From: Phenylobacterium sp.
GTDB taxonomy: Bacteria > Pseudomonadota > Alphaproteobacteria > Caulobacterales > Caulobacteraceae
Direction: 5' to 3'
DNA: 64,000 nt
Assembly: GCF_004299445.1 (NCBI RefSeq)
Contig: NZ_SCTC01000080.1
Coordinates: forward strand, 98,710-162,709
The position numbers and the translations under genes are program-made. This document shows positions 15,908 through 24,525 of this stretch, piece by piece. Position 1 is the first letter of the stretch. The number at the start of each line of letters is the position of its first letter. A model generated the notes under the pieces. That model was given only the letters and a program-made list of their open reading frames with translations, was not told the DNA's origin and made no database searches.

Positions 15908-18757
15908 ATGGCGCTGGGCGGATCGTGGACGGCGGGGGTGGCGGCGGCGCTGCTGCTTGCGACCTCGGCCGCGGCCCAGCCGGCGCGTCTGCCGCCGCCC
16001 ACCGGCCAGCTGGCGCCCGTCCAGCAGTTCACCCTGGCGAACGGCCTCCACGTGGTCTTCCACATCGACCGGTCCGACCCGGTGACCGCCGTCGTCCTGG
16101 CGCCGCGGGTGGGCTCGTCGCGCGAGACGCCCGGCCGGACCGGGTTCGCCCACCTGTTCGAGCATCTGTTCTTCCTGGAGAGCGAGAACCTGGGGAAGGG
16201 CGGGCTGGACAAGCTGTCGGCGCGGGTGGGTGGATCGGGGGCCGACGGCTCCACCGACCGCGACATCACCGACTATCTGCAGACCGTGCCGAACGACGCC
16301 CTGGAGAAGATGATCTGGGCCGAGGCCGACAAGCTGGGCTTCTTCATCAACACCGTCACCGACCCGGTGCTGGCCAAGGAGAAGCAGGTCGTCAAGAACG
16401 AGAAGCGCGAGCTCTACGACAACCAGCCCTACGGCTTCGCCCAGCACGTGGTGGCGGCCCAGCTCTATCCGCGTGACCATCCTTACAGCTGGCCGCTGAT
16501 CGGCTCGATGGCCGACCTGGAGGCCGCGACGCTGGGCGATGTGAAGGCGTTCTATCGGCGCTGGTATGGCCCGGGGAACGTGACGCTGGTGATCGCCGGC
16601 GACTTCGATCCCGTGCAGGCGAGGGGCTGGGTGGAGAAGTATTTCGCCGAGATCCCCAAGGGGACGGCCGCGCCCCGGCTGCAGCCGCGCAAGGCGACGC
16701 TGAGCGCCAATCGCAACGTCTACTACCCGGACGCCTTCGCCGAACTGCCGCAGCTGACGCTGGCCTGGCCCACCGTGCCCCGGCACCACAGAGACTCCTG
16801 GGCGCTCACCCTGCTGTTCGACCTGCTGACGCAGGGCAAGGACGCGCCGCTCAGCAAGGTGCTGGTGGAGGAGCAGCGGCTGACGGCCGAGCTGAAGGCG
16901 CAGGTCTCGGACGGCGTGCTGGCCGGGGAGCACGACCTGGTCATCACGGCCTTCAAGGACGTCGACCTGGATCGCGTGCGGGCCGGCGTGAACCAGGGGT
17001 TCGCGCGCTTCGAGCGTGACGGCGTCGCGGCCGAGCACCTGGCGCGGGCGAAGATCCGGCGCGAGGTCGAGTTCTACCGCAACTTCGAGAGCGTGCTGGG
17101 CAAGGCGCGGAACCTGGCCCGCTACGACGTCTATGCCGGGACGCCGGACTTCGCCGACCGGGACCTGGCGATGCTGCGCGCCGTGACCGCCGCCGACCTG
17201 CAGCGGGTCTACCGCGCCTACATCAAGGGCCGTCCGCACGTGGCGGCGAGCTTCGTGCCCCGCGACCAGCCGCAGCTGGCGGTGCAGGGCGCGACCCTTG
17301 CGCGGGTGGTGGAGGAGCGGATCGTGCAGGGCGCCGAGAAGCCGGTCGATCCCGACGCCGGGCAGGCCGTCTACAAGCGCACCGCCTCAAGCTTCGACCG
17401 CACGGTGGAGCCGCCGTACGGGCCGCCGCCGCAGGTGAAGACGCCTCCGATCTGGGAGGCGCGCCTGCCGAACGGCCTGCGGCTTATGGGGATGCAGGAT
17501 CGCGAACTTCCGTTGGCCACCTTCGAGCTTTCGATCGACGGCGGGCGACTGTTCGACGACCCGAAGAAACCCGGCGCGGCGAACCTGCTGGCCCAGATGC
17601 TGACCAAGGGCACGGTCCGGCGCACCCGCGCGGAGTTCGAGCAGGCGCTGCAGGGGCTGGGCGCCGATGTGACGGTCTCGGCGGGCGAGGAGCGGTTCCT
17701 GATCAGTGGCCGCACCCTGGCCCGCAACTTCGCCCCCACCATGGATCTGCTCAGGGAGATGATCCTCGAGCCGCGGTGGGACGAGACCGAGCTGCGCCTG
17801 GCCAAGGCCGCGACGGTCGCATCCATCCAGAGCCGCCGCGCGGAAGCGCCCGCCCTGGCCGAGCGGGTGATGAGCCATGTGACCTACGGCCCCGACCATC
17901 CGCTGGGCCTGAACCCGCTGGGCGCGGAGGCGTCGGTCCAGGCCCTCACCCTGGCCGAGCTCAAGGCGCTCCACGCCCGGGCCATCGCGCCCAACCTGGC
18001 CCGCTTCCGGGTGGTCGGGGCGGTCGACCGCAACGCGACGGTCGCGGCCCTGCGCGATCTGGGGCGGCGCTGGAAGGCGGGCGGCGCCAAGGTTCCCAAG
18101 CCGCCCGCGCCCGATCCGCCGTCGGCGTCGCGGGTGGTGTTCTACGACCTGCCCGACGCCAAGCAGTCGATGCTGCAGTTCGGCTATCCGGCGCTGCGCC
18201 GGGACGATCCGGACTACTATCCGGCGTGGGTGGCCAACTATGTCCTGGGCGGCGGGGGTTTCGCCTCGCGCCTGATCCAGCAGGTGCGCGAGGACAAGGG
18301 CTATACCTACGGCGTCCGCTCGACGTTCCGCGGCGGGGCCTATGACGGCGCGTTCCAGGTGACGAGCCCGGTGCGCGCCAATGTGACCCTGGAGGCCGCC
18401 ACGCTGATCCGCGACATCGTGCGCGACTATGGGCGGACCTTCACGCCGCAGGACCTGGAGGTGACGAAGGCCTTCATCAGCAAGAGCAACGCCCGCGCGT
18501 TCGAGACGCCGGCCGCCAAGCTGAAGATCCTGGCCAACGTCGGCGACTACGGCCTGCCGCGCGACTACCTGCGCGCCGAAGCGCGGGTGGTGTCGGGGAT
18601 GACGGTGGAGAAGGTCCAGGCCATCGCGGCCAAACAGCTGCGCACCGACGCCATGACGTTCGTGGTGGTGGGCGACGCCCGGACCCAGGCGGCGCGGATG
18701 ACCGGCCTGGGCTACGGGGCGCCGGTGATGATCAAGGACGAGGTGGCGGACAGGTAG
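15908..18757 (+). CDS. Two-domain M16 family zinc metallopeptidase
   Basis: A 949-residue pitrilysin-type peptidase, probably periplasmic: it begins with a signal peptide (MALGGSWTAGVAAALLLATSA, cleaved near residue 24). The N-terminal M16 domain carries the inverse zinc motif H82-x-x-E85-H86 in FAHLFEHLFF and the downstream NEKRELYDNQPYG segment supplying the third ligand. The C-terminal M16 domain (from about residue 515, PPIWEARLPNGLRLM) lacks the motif but keeps the R/Y pair (VREDKGYTYGVRS) that completes the active chamber. This one-active, one-inactive arrangement is standard for fused M16 enzymes. Substrates are likely short peptides. GGGAG precedes the ATG. Confidence 0.92.
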   Translation: MALGGSWTAGVAAALLLATSAAAQPARLPPPTGQLAPVQQFTLANGLHVVFHIDRSDPVTAVVLAPRVGSSRETPGRTGFAHLFEHLFFLESENLGKGGLDKLSARVGGSGADGSTDRDITDYLQTVPNDALEKMIWAEADKLGFFINTVTDPVLAKEKQVVKNEKRELYDNQPYGFAQHVVAAQLYPRDHPYSWPLIGSMADLEAATLGDVKAFYRRWYGPGNVTLVIAGDFDPVQARGWVEKYFAEIPKGTAAPRLQPRKATLSANRNVYYPDAFAELPQLTLAWPTVPRHHRDSWALTLLFDLLTQGKDAPLSKVLVEEQRLTAELKAQVSDGVLAGEHDLVITAFKDVDLDRVRAGVNQGFARFERDGVAAEHLARAKIRREVEFYRNFESVLGKARNLARYDVYAGTPDFADRDLAMLRAVTAADLQRVYRAYIKGRPHVAASFVPRDQPQLAVQGATLARVVEERIVQGAEKPVDPDAGQAVYKRTASSFDRTVEPPYGPPPQVKTPPIWEARLPNGLRLMGMQDRELPLATFELSIDGGRLFDDPKKPGAANLLAQMLTKGTVRRTRAEFEQALQGLGADVTVSAGEERFLISGRTLARNFAPTMDLLREMILEPRWDETELRLAKAATVASIQSRRAEAPALAERVMSHVTYGPDHPLGLNPLGAEASVQALTLAELKALHARAIAPNLARFRVVGAVDRNATVAALRDLGRRWKAGGAKVPKPPAPDPPSASRVVFYDLPDAKQSMLQFGYPALRRDDPDYYPAWVANYVLGGGGFASRLIQQVREDKGYTYGVRSTFRGGAYDGAFQVTSPVRANVTLEAATLIRDIVRDYGRTFTPQDLEVTKAFISKSNARAFETPAAKLKILANVGDYGLPRDYLRAEARVVSGMTVEKVQAIAAKQLRTDAMTFVVVGDARTQAARMTGLGYGAPVMIKDEVADR

Positions 18758-18823
18758 GGTTGAGATCAGCAATCCGGGTGTTTGCGTCGTCATTTGGGTC
18801 AAAAGGCAATGACGGCTCTCGAC

Positions 18824-18947
18824 CGAGGCTGTGTAAGAACTCGCGCCTGGCCGCTCATCGCCGCCATCCGGGACTGACCGGATCGGCGCCTCTTGCGCTA
18901 TGCAGCCGCCGATAGCCCCGCCCGCCGCGAGTTTTTATACAGCCTCG
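18824..18947. mobile_element. MITE-like element with 22-bp imperfect terminal inverted repeats
   Basis: The left arm 18824-18845 (CGAGGCTGTGTAAGAACTCG and two more bases) and the right arm 18926-18947 are inverted repeats matching at 20 of 22 positions. The arms enclose about 80 bases with no reading frame. CTCGACC occurs at both edges (18818-18824 and 18944-18950), partly overlapping the arms, and could be a target duplication or chance. The arm sequence has the look of insertion-sequence ends, so this may be a non-autonomous element or a deletion remnant. No transposase gene is in the window. Confidence 0.6.
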
Positions 18948-19163
18948 ACCCATCTGAGACATTCATCCGGTGCTGTTCCTGCGCTCTAGAGGCGCCAATG
19001 GGAGACGTTCACCTCGGTGCTGAAACGTGACGTTCGACCTGGCGACCGTGATCTGACGTCAATGCCGTAGCGTGTGAAGCGACCCCTCGACTGACCGAGA
19101 GCCACCGAGAGGCATTCGAATAATGGTCAAGAATTAATACCATAGGTTGCGCCCTAGTATATT

Positions 19164-19177
19164 TGTAATATCTTACA
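19164..19177. promoter_or_regulatory. Palindrome TGTAATATCTTACA, candidate operator
   Basis: A 5-bp-arm palindrome (TGTAA/TTACA, 4-base centre) in the AT-rich segment 80 bases upstream of the GFA gene. Position and base composition suit a regulator binding site, but the regulator is not identifiable in the window. Confidence 0.3.
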
Positions 19178-19256
19178 TATTGTCCGCCGTCGTCTTTCCT
19201 GATCCTCTAGCTTTCCAAACTGGATTGGTGAGGTGAGGCGTTTGGGGGAGCAGGAC

Positions 19257-19688
19257 ATGAACTTGCATCGCGGTCAGTGCTTTTGCGGGGCTGTTCGGAT
19301 CGAGGTGTCAGGGGCTCCGGAAACCATGGCCTACTGCCACTGCAATTCCTGTCGGTCTTGGTCCGGCAGCCCGGTTCACGCCTCGACGATGTGGAAGGCT
19401 GAGACCGTGCGGATCGTCGCAGGGTCGGAGCATGTGAGAACGTTTCACAAGACTCCCGACAGTATCAGCCATCGTCAATACTGCCGCCTGTGCGCAGGCC
19501 ACCTCATGATCCATCATCCCGACTTCGGCATGTTCGACGTCTTCGCCGCGACCCTTCCTAGCCTGAAGTTCGAGCCGATCGGTCACGTCAACTACGCCGA
19601 GACGGTCCTTCCAATTCGCGATGGCCTGCCGAAGTACAGGGATTTTCCTGTCGAGTTCGGAGGGACCGGCGAGCTTGTCGATGAGTAG
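19257..19688 (+). CDS. GFA family protein (CENP-V/GFA zinc-binding domain)
   Basis: A 143-residue member of the glutathione-dependent formaldehyde-activating (GFA) fold. The zinc-binding cysteines are visible: CFC near residues 8-10 (HRGQCFCGAVR), CHCNSC near residues 29-34, and CRLC near the middle. The classical enzyme role, forming S-hydroxymethylglutathione, is disputed for the wider family, so substrate is open. ATG at 19257 follows GGGGGAG at six bases and is preferred over an in-frame GTG at 19233. It is followed 46 bases later by an FAD oxidoreductase gene; co-expression is likely. Confidence 0.85.
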   Translation: MNLHRGQCFCGAVRIEVSGAPETMAYCHCNSCRSWSGSPVHASTMWKAETVRIVAGSEHVRTFHKTPDSISHRQYCRLCAGHLMIHHPDFGMFDVFAATLPSLKFEPIGHVNYAETVLPIRDGLPKYRDFPVEFGGTGELVDE

Positions 19689-19734
19689 CCACTGACGGCC
19701 GCGACGCCGCTTCGCCAAAAGGGGACTTGGAAAA

Positions 19735-21132
19735 ATGCTGTACAGCCTGACTCTGGATGGCGGTCGCGTTGGTCTGGATGACGCGGCGATCGCGGGGCTT
19801 CGCGGGCGGCTGCGAGGCAGCGTGATCCTCGCCTCGGACGGCGACTATGACGCGGCGCGACGGGTCTGGAACGGCAACGTCGATCGCCGGCCGGCCCTGA
19901 TTGTCCGGAGCGCCGACGCCCACGACGCGGCGCAGGCGATCGATTTCGCCCGCACCCATGCCCTCCTGCTCTCAGTGCGTGGCGGCGGCCACAGCGCACC
20001 GGGCTATGGCGTCAACGACGGCGGAATGGTGCTCGACCTCTCGCTGATGCGGCAGATCACGGTCGATCCCGCTCGCCAAATCGCCCGCGTCCACGGCGGC
20101 GCCCTTTGGCTCGACTTGGACGCCGCCACCCAGGCGCACGGTCTGGCGGTCACAGGCGGAACGGTATCCAACACCGGCGTCGGCGGCCTTACGCTAGGGG
20201 GTGGCATCGGCTGGCTGGGCGGCCTGCACGGCGCCACTGTCGACAACCTGATTTCGGCGGAGGTGGTCACCGCCGACGGCAAGTTGCGTCGGGTGAGTGA
20301 AAGACAGGAGCCCGACCTGTTCTGGGCCCTGCGCGGCGGCGGCGGCAATTTCGGCGTCGTCACCGAGTTCGAGTTCCAGCTCCATCCCGTCGGCCAAGTG
20401 CTGGGCGGCATGGTGCTCCATCCGTTGGATCAGGCGCGCGACGCGCTGCGGTTTTATCGCGACTTCGTTCCGACCCTCCCGGACGCGGCCGAGGCCCATG
20501 CGGGCCTCCTCGCGCCAGAGGGAACGCCCATGCTGGCCTTGCTCATGGGCTACAACGGGCCGATCGAGGAAGGCGAGCGGGTCTTCGCCCCACTGCGCCA
20601 GTTTGGAACGCCGAGCGCCGACCTCGTTCGATCGATGTCGTACGGGGAGCGCCAGGTAATGCTCGACGAGCCGAACGCCGTGCATGGGCTGCAGCGCTAT
20701 TGGCGTTCGGCGTTTACCGAGACGCTCTCGGACGCGCTGATCGACGAATTCATCGCCGCCGCTCGCAGCTTCTCTTCGCCGATGAACGCGCTTCTGATGT
20801 TCTACGTTCACGGTTCCATCTGCCGGCGACCGCCATCGGCCACGGCCTTCGCTGCACGGAGCCCTCAATGGGACATCGACGCGATCGGCTGTTGGACCGA
20901 TCCGGCGGAAAGTGAGACCCACATCGCGTGGGTCCGCGCCATGTGGAGCAGGTTCGAACCGCACCTCCTGGGGCGGGTCTACGCCAACCACATCACCGGG
21001 GACGATTCACCCGAAAAGGTGCGCGCTTCGTTCGGCGAGAACCATGCGCGCCTGCGCCGCGTCAAGGCCGCCTACGACCCCGGAAATCTGTTCCGCATCA
21101 ACTCGAACATAACGCCCGCGGACGCGGCCTAG
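19735..21132 (+). CDS. FAD-linked oxidoreductase, berberine-bridge-enzyme type
   Basis: A 465-residue PCMH-type flavoenzyme. The N-terminal FAD domain contains SVRGGGHSAPGYG, whose His is the usual site of 8-alpha covalent FAD attachment, then GGTVSNTGVGGLTLGGGIG and RGGGGNFGVVTEFEF. The Cys that gives the second (6-S-cysteinyl) bond in bicovalent members is absent. The C-terminal BBE segment is present (YANHITGDD and YDPGNLFRINSNI). Such enzymes oxidise alcohols, sugars or alkaloid-like substrates with O2. No signal peptide is seen, so it is probably cytoplasmic. The nearby GFA gene suggests an oxidative or aldehyde-related setting, but the substrate is unknown. Confidence 0.85.
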   Translation: MLYSLTLDGGRVGLDDAAIAGLRGRLRGSVILASDGDYDAARRVWNGNVDRRPALIVRSADAHDAAQAIDFARTHALLLSVRGGGHSAPGYGVNDGGMVLDLSLMRQITVDPARQIARVHGGALWLDLDAATQAHGLAVTGGTVSNTGVGGLTLGGGIGWLGGLHGATVDNLISAEVVTADGKLRRVSERQEPDLFWALRGGGGNFGVVTEFEFQLHPVGQVLGGMVLHPLDQARDALRFYRDFVPTLPDAAEAHAGLLAPEGTPMLALLMGYNGPIEEGERVFAPLRQFGTPSADLVRSMSYGERQVMLDEPNAVHGLQRYWRSAFTETLSDALIDEFIAAARSFSSPMNALLMFYVHGSICRRPPSATAFAARSPQWDIDAIGCWTDPAESETHIAWVRAMWSRFEPHLLGRVYANHITGDDSPEKVRASFGENHARLRRVKAAYDPGNLFRINSNITPADAA

Positions 21133-21368
21133 GCGGCGGGCGAGAGGGTGCATCAGCCATGACCAGACCCGCCGTGGGCTCGTCGCGCAAAACGGGTCTC
21201 CGCATCGCGCGCCGAGCGTGAAGGTCTGCTTCGGAGCCAGAACTCGACGACCCCAACCCACCCATCGCGGACATTCGGCGCGTCTGCTTGTCGGACGCTG
21301 AATCCGCTCGCTTTCGCAGTGAGCCTCGTCGGGGGCGCGGCATTTGCCGGGATGAGCGGTCGTGAGGG

Positions 21369-22406
21369 TTAGGCCACGCGGACGCCGGCCGACCCAGCTT
21401 CCAGACGGCCCACCACGGCCGCCCGGTCGAAGCCGTCGGCGCGGGCGAGGGCCAGGACCTCGTCGGCTGCGTCGGGCGACACGGCGATCAGGAGACCGCC
21501 GCTGGTCTGGGGATCGGTGAGCAGGTCGCGCCGCCAGCCCTCGCCGGCGCCTTCGACGCGGTGGCCATAGCTGGCCCAGTTGCGGGTGGAGGCGCCGGTG
21601 CGGACGCCCGCCTGAACCAGCGTCTCGACACCGGGGAGGAGCGGGGCGGCCTGCGCGTCGATGACCGCCGTCAGGCCGGCGCCGTTGGCCATCTCCAGAG
21701 CGTGCCCGATGAGGCCAAAGCCGGTGACGTCGGTGACCGCGTGGACGCCCGCCACGTCCGGCAGGCGCGCGCCCAGGACGTTCAGCTTGGTGGTGCTGCC
21801 GATCAGGGCGGCGTAGCCGGCGGCGTCCAGCTTCTCCTGCTTGAAGGCGGCGCTGAGCACGCCCACGCCCAGCGGCTTGGTGAGGATCAGGACGTCGCCC
21901 GCGCGGCCGCCCTTGTTGGTCAGCACCTTGTCGGGATGCACCAGGCCCAGGGCGACGAGGCCGTAGATCGGCTCGACGCTGTCGATGGAGTGGCCGCCCG
22001 CCACCGGCACGCCCGCGGCGGCGCAGACGGACGCGCCGCCGGCCAGAATCCGCCCGATAGTGTCGGGGTCGAGGACGTTCACCGGCATGCCCACGATGGC
22101 CAGGGTGAAGATCGGCGTGCCCCCCATGGCGTAGACGTCGGACAGCGCGTTGGTCGCGGCGATGCGGCCGAAGTCGAACGGGTCGTCGACGACCGGCATG
22201 AAGAAATCGGTGGTGGCCACCAGCGCCTGGGTGTCGTTCAGCCGCCAGACGGCGGCGTCGTCCGAGGTCTCGGTCCCGACCAGCAGGTTCGGAAAGGCCG
22301 CGGCAGCGGGGACGCGGCTGATGATGTCCTGCAGCACCGCGGGCGCCAACTTGCAGCCGCAACCGCCGCCGTGGGCGAGCGAGGTCAGGCGGACGACTTC
22401 GGACAT
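21369..22406 (-). CDS. selD: Selenide, water dikinase (selenophosphate synthetase)
   Basis: A 345-residue SelD, making selenophosphate from selenide and ATP. The N-terminal active-site loop reads HGGGCGCKL, so the catalytic position is cysteine and not selenocysteine, with the essential Lys following. Later landmarks are VATTDFFMPVVDDP, NALSDVYAMGGTP, GGHSIDSVEPIYG and TDVTGFGLIGH. ATG at 22406 has a GGAGAG box. It diverges from mnmH/selU with only 40 bases between the start codons, so one short region must hold both promoters. No selA or selB is in the window; the adjacent gene shows the selenophosphate is used for tRNA modification. Confidence 0.95.
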   Translation of the reverse strand: MSEVVRLTSLAHGGGCGCKLAPAVLQDIISRVPAAAAFPNLLVGTETSDDAAVWRLNDTQALVATTDFFMPVVDDPFDFGRIAATNALSDVYAMGGTPIFTLAIVGMPVNVLDPDTIGRILAGGASVCAAAGVPVAGGHSIDSVEPIYGLVALGLVHPDKVLTNKGGRAGDVLILTKPLGVGVLSAAFKQEKLDAAGYAALIGSTTKLNVLGARLPDVAGVHAVTDVTGFGLIGHALEMANGAGLTAVIDAQAAPLLPGVETLVQAGVRTGASTRNWASYGHRVEGAGEGWRRDLLTDPQTSGGLLIAVSPDAADEVLALARADGFDRAAVVGRLEAGSAGVRVA

Positions 22407-22446
22407 GCGGGCTCTCCAGCGGCGGAAACCGGGCTATAGCACCGTC

Positions 22447-23532
22447 ATGAGCCTGGAGGTCACCGAGGATATCTCCGCCGCGGCGTTGACGCGGTACGAC
22501 ATGCTGATCGACACCCGCAGTCCGGGCGAGTTCGCCGAGGATCACCTGCCGGGCGCGGTGAACCTGCCGGTCCTCTCTGACGAAGAGCGGGCCGAGGTGG
22601 GGACGATCTACGTCCAGGACGACCGCTTCAAGGCGCGCCGGGTCGGCGGGGCCTATGTGGCCCGGAACGTCGCGCACCATCTGCAGACCGCGCTGGCGGA
22701 CAAGCCGGGCGGGTTCCGGCCGCTGGTCTATTGCTGGCGGGGCGGCATGCGCTCGGGCGCCATGGCGACGATCCTGAGCCAGGTGGGTTGGCGCACGACG
22801 GTGCTGACCGGCGGCTATCGCACCTATCGTCGCGAGGTGGTGCGGCGGCTCTACGACCAGACCCTGGACCATCGCTTCGTCCTGCTGGACGGCCACACCG
22901 GCTCGGCCAAGACCGAGGTGCTGGGCCGGCTGGGCGAGGCGGGCTTTCAGATCCTCGACCTGGAAGGTCTGGCGGCGCATCGCGGGTCGCTGTTCGGGGC
23001 GCTGCCCGGCCGACCGCAGCCCAGCCAGAAGCTGTTCGAAAGCCGCCTGTTGGGCGTTCTGGACGCCCTCGATCCCGCCCGCGTCGTCGTCGCCGAGGCC
23101 GAGTCCAGCAAGATCGGCCAGCGCATGATCCCGCCGGCGCTATGGACCCGCCTGGCCGAGGCGCCGCGGATCGAACTGGTCGCCGAGGCGGCCGACCGGG
23201 CGCGCTACCTGGCCACCGCCTACGCCGACGTGGTCGCCGACCGGAAGGCGCTGGACGACATTTTCGCGCGGCTGCCGATCCGGATCAGCGCCGAGCGCCT
23301 GGCGAGCTGGCAGGCGATGGCGGAGCAGGGGGCGCTGGCCGAGCTGGCCCAGGCGATCATGGTCCTGCACTACGATCCGGCCTACGATCGCTCGCGCAAG
23401 CGCCACGACCGGGCGCTGCTGGGCGCCGTCAGCCTGGTTCCGGACCACCCTGCCAGCCTGGTGGAAGCCGTGGATCGGGTGGCCCAGATGGTCGGCGAGC
23501 TTGACGCCTCGGCGCTGGGGCGCGACCCTTAA
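22447..23532 (+). CDS. mnmH: tRNA 2-selenouridine synthase
   Basis: A 361-residue SelU/MnmH, which replaces sulphur by selenium at the wobble 2-thiouridine of Lys, Glu and Gln tRNAs through a geranylated intermediate. The N-terminal rhodanese domain has the catalytic Cys in LVYCWRGGMRSG (about residue 97) and the DTRSPGEFAEDHLPGA motif. The C-terminal P-loop domain has a Walker A sequence in LLDGHTGSAKTEVL. The ATG at 22447 begins the conserved region; the open frame further upstream overlaps selD antisense. Pairing with divergent selD gives a self-contained selenium pathway. Confidence 0.94.
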   Translation: MSLEVTEDISAAALTRYDMLIDTRSPGEFAEDHLPGAVNLPVLSDEERAEVGTIYVQDDRFKARRVGGAYVARNVAHHLQTALADKPGGFRPLVYCWRGGMRSGAMATILSQVGWRTTVLTGGYRTYRREVVRRLYDQTLDHRFVLLDGHTGSAKTEVLGRLGEAGFQILDLEGLAAHRGSLFGALPGRPQPSQKLFESRLLGVLDALDPARVVVAEAESSKIGQRMIPPALWTRLAEAPRIELVAEAADRARYLATAYADVVADRKALDDIFARLPIRISAERLASWQAMAEQGALAELAQAIMVLHYDPAYDRSRKRHDRALLGAVSLVPDHPASLVEAVDRVAQMVGELDASALGRDP

Positions 23533-23564
23533 GTGAACAACGGAAACCAACTGGGAGAACGTCC

Positions 23565-24335
23565 ATGGCCGACGGATCCGTCACCGGCGTCGCTTCGCTG
23601 CAGGGCAAGGTCAGCGCCGAGGAGTGGCAGGCCCGCGTGGACCTGGCGGCGCTCTATCGCCTGGTCGCCCTCTATGGGTGGGACGACCTGATCTACACGC
23701 ACATCTCGGCGCGGATCCCCGGGCCCGAGCACCATTTTCTGATCAATCCGTACGGCCTGCTGTTCGAGGAGATCACCGCGTCTTCGCTGGTGAAGATCGA
23801 CCTGGACGGCAACATCCTTCAGGACACGCCCTACTTCATCAATCCGGCGGGCTTCACGATCCACTCGGCCATCCACGCCGCGCGCGAGGACGCCCGGTAT
23901 GTGATGCACCTGCACTCGGACGACGGGGTGGCGGTCGCCGCTCAGGCCGAGGGCCTGCTGCCGCTGTCGCAGCACGCGCTGATCTGCCTGCCGCGCCTCG
24001 CCTACCACGACTACGAGGGGATCGCGCTGAACCACGACGAGCGCGAGCGCCTGGTGGCCGATATCGGCGACAAGACCATGATGTTGCTGAAGAACCACGG
24101 CACGCTGGCGGTGGGTGACACGGCGGCGAACTGCTGGGTGTCGATGTACTATCTCGAGCGCGCCTGCACGATGCAGATCAAGGCCATGAGCGGCGGTCGC
24201 GACAAGGTGTTGATCGCGCCCGAGGCCTCGCAGGCCGAGGTGCGGTCGCAGGTGGCGCGCGGCATCGGCGGGGCCCTGGCCTGGCCGGGCTGCCTGCGCA
24301 AGCTCGACCGGGAACTGCCCGGCTACGACGCCTGA
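23565..24335 (+). CDS. Class II aldolase/adducin family protein
   Basis: A 256-residue protein of the class II aldolase/adducin fold, a Zn-dependent aldol-cleaving family that includes fuculose-phosphate aldolase and many uncharacterised members. Visible motifs: LYGWDDLIYTHISAR, HHFLINPYGLLFEEI, then the metal-binding pair in YVMHLHSDD and LLKNHGTLAVG. The family's zinc-binding histidines are present. It begins with ATG at 23565 after a GGGAG box, 32 bases after mnmH, so it may be in the same unit, though no functional link is evident. A hairpin with a short T-tract follows at 24362. Substrate unknown. Confidence 0.87.
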   Translation: MADGSVTGVASLQGKVSAEEWQARVDLAALYRLVALYGWDDLIYTHISARIPGPEHHFLINPYGLLFEEITASSLVKIDLDGNILQDTPYFINPAGFTIHSAIHAAREDARYVMHLHSDDGVAVAAQAEGLLPLSQHALICLPRLAYHDYEGIALNHDERERLVADIGDKTMMLLKNHGTLAVGDTAANCWVSMYYLERACTMQIKAMSGGRDKVLIAPEASQAEVRSQVARGIGGALAWPGCLRKLDRELPGYDA

Positions 24336-24361
24336 CGCCCTCAGACAGTCACAGGATCGAG

Positions 24362-24389
24362 CGGGCGCCTCGCGACTGGGCGCCCGTTT
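24362..24389 (+). terminator. Probable intrinsic terminator after the aldolase gene
   Basis: A perfect 8-bp stem, CGGGCGCC and GGCGCCCG, with a nine-base loop, followed by TTTGCGTTT. It lies 27 bases beyond the aldolase stop and separates it from the RND efflux pair. Confidence 0.65.
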
Positions 24390-24525
24390 GCGTTTGAGGT
24401 CCACGTTTCAGGACCGCAACCTTGAGCCATCCTCCTGTCACTGGACCACGTGTAAGGAGCGTCCTAAGAGCGCGCTCGTTTGCCAGTAAAGCGCCCGCAG
24501 GTTGCGGGCGACGGAGCCCAGTCGG

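Larger units (their letters stand above)
18758..19256. other. Gene-poor intergenic stretch with an AT-rich segment
   Basis: About 500 bases without a supportable gene. The first half contains a 124-bp inverted-repeat element (18824-18947). The segment from about 19115 to 19195 is visibly AT-rich against a GC-rich background, with runs such as AAGAATTAATACC and TATATTTGTAATATC, and probably holds the promoter of the GFA/FAD-oxidoreductase pair. The composition change suggests that the downstream pair may have been acquired; that is inference. Confidence 0.6.
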
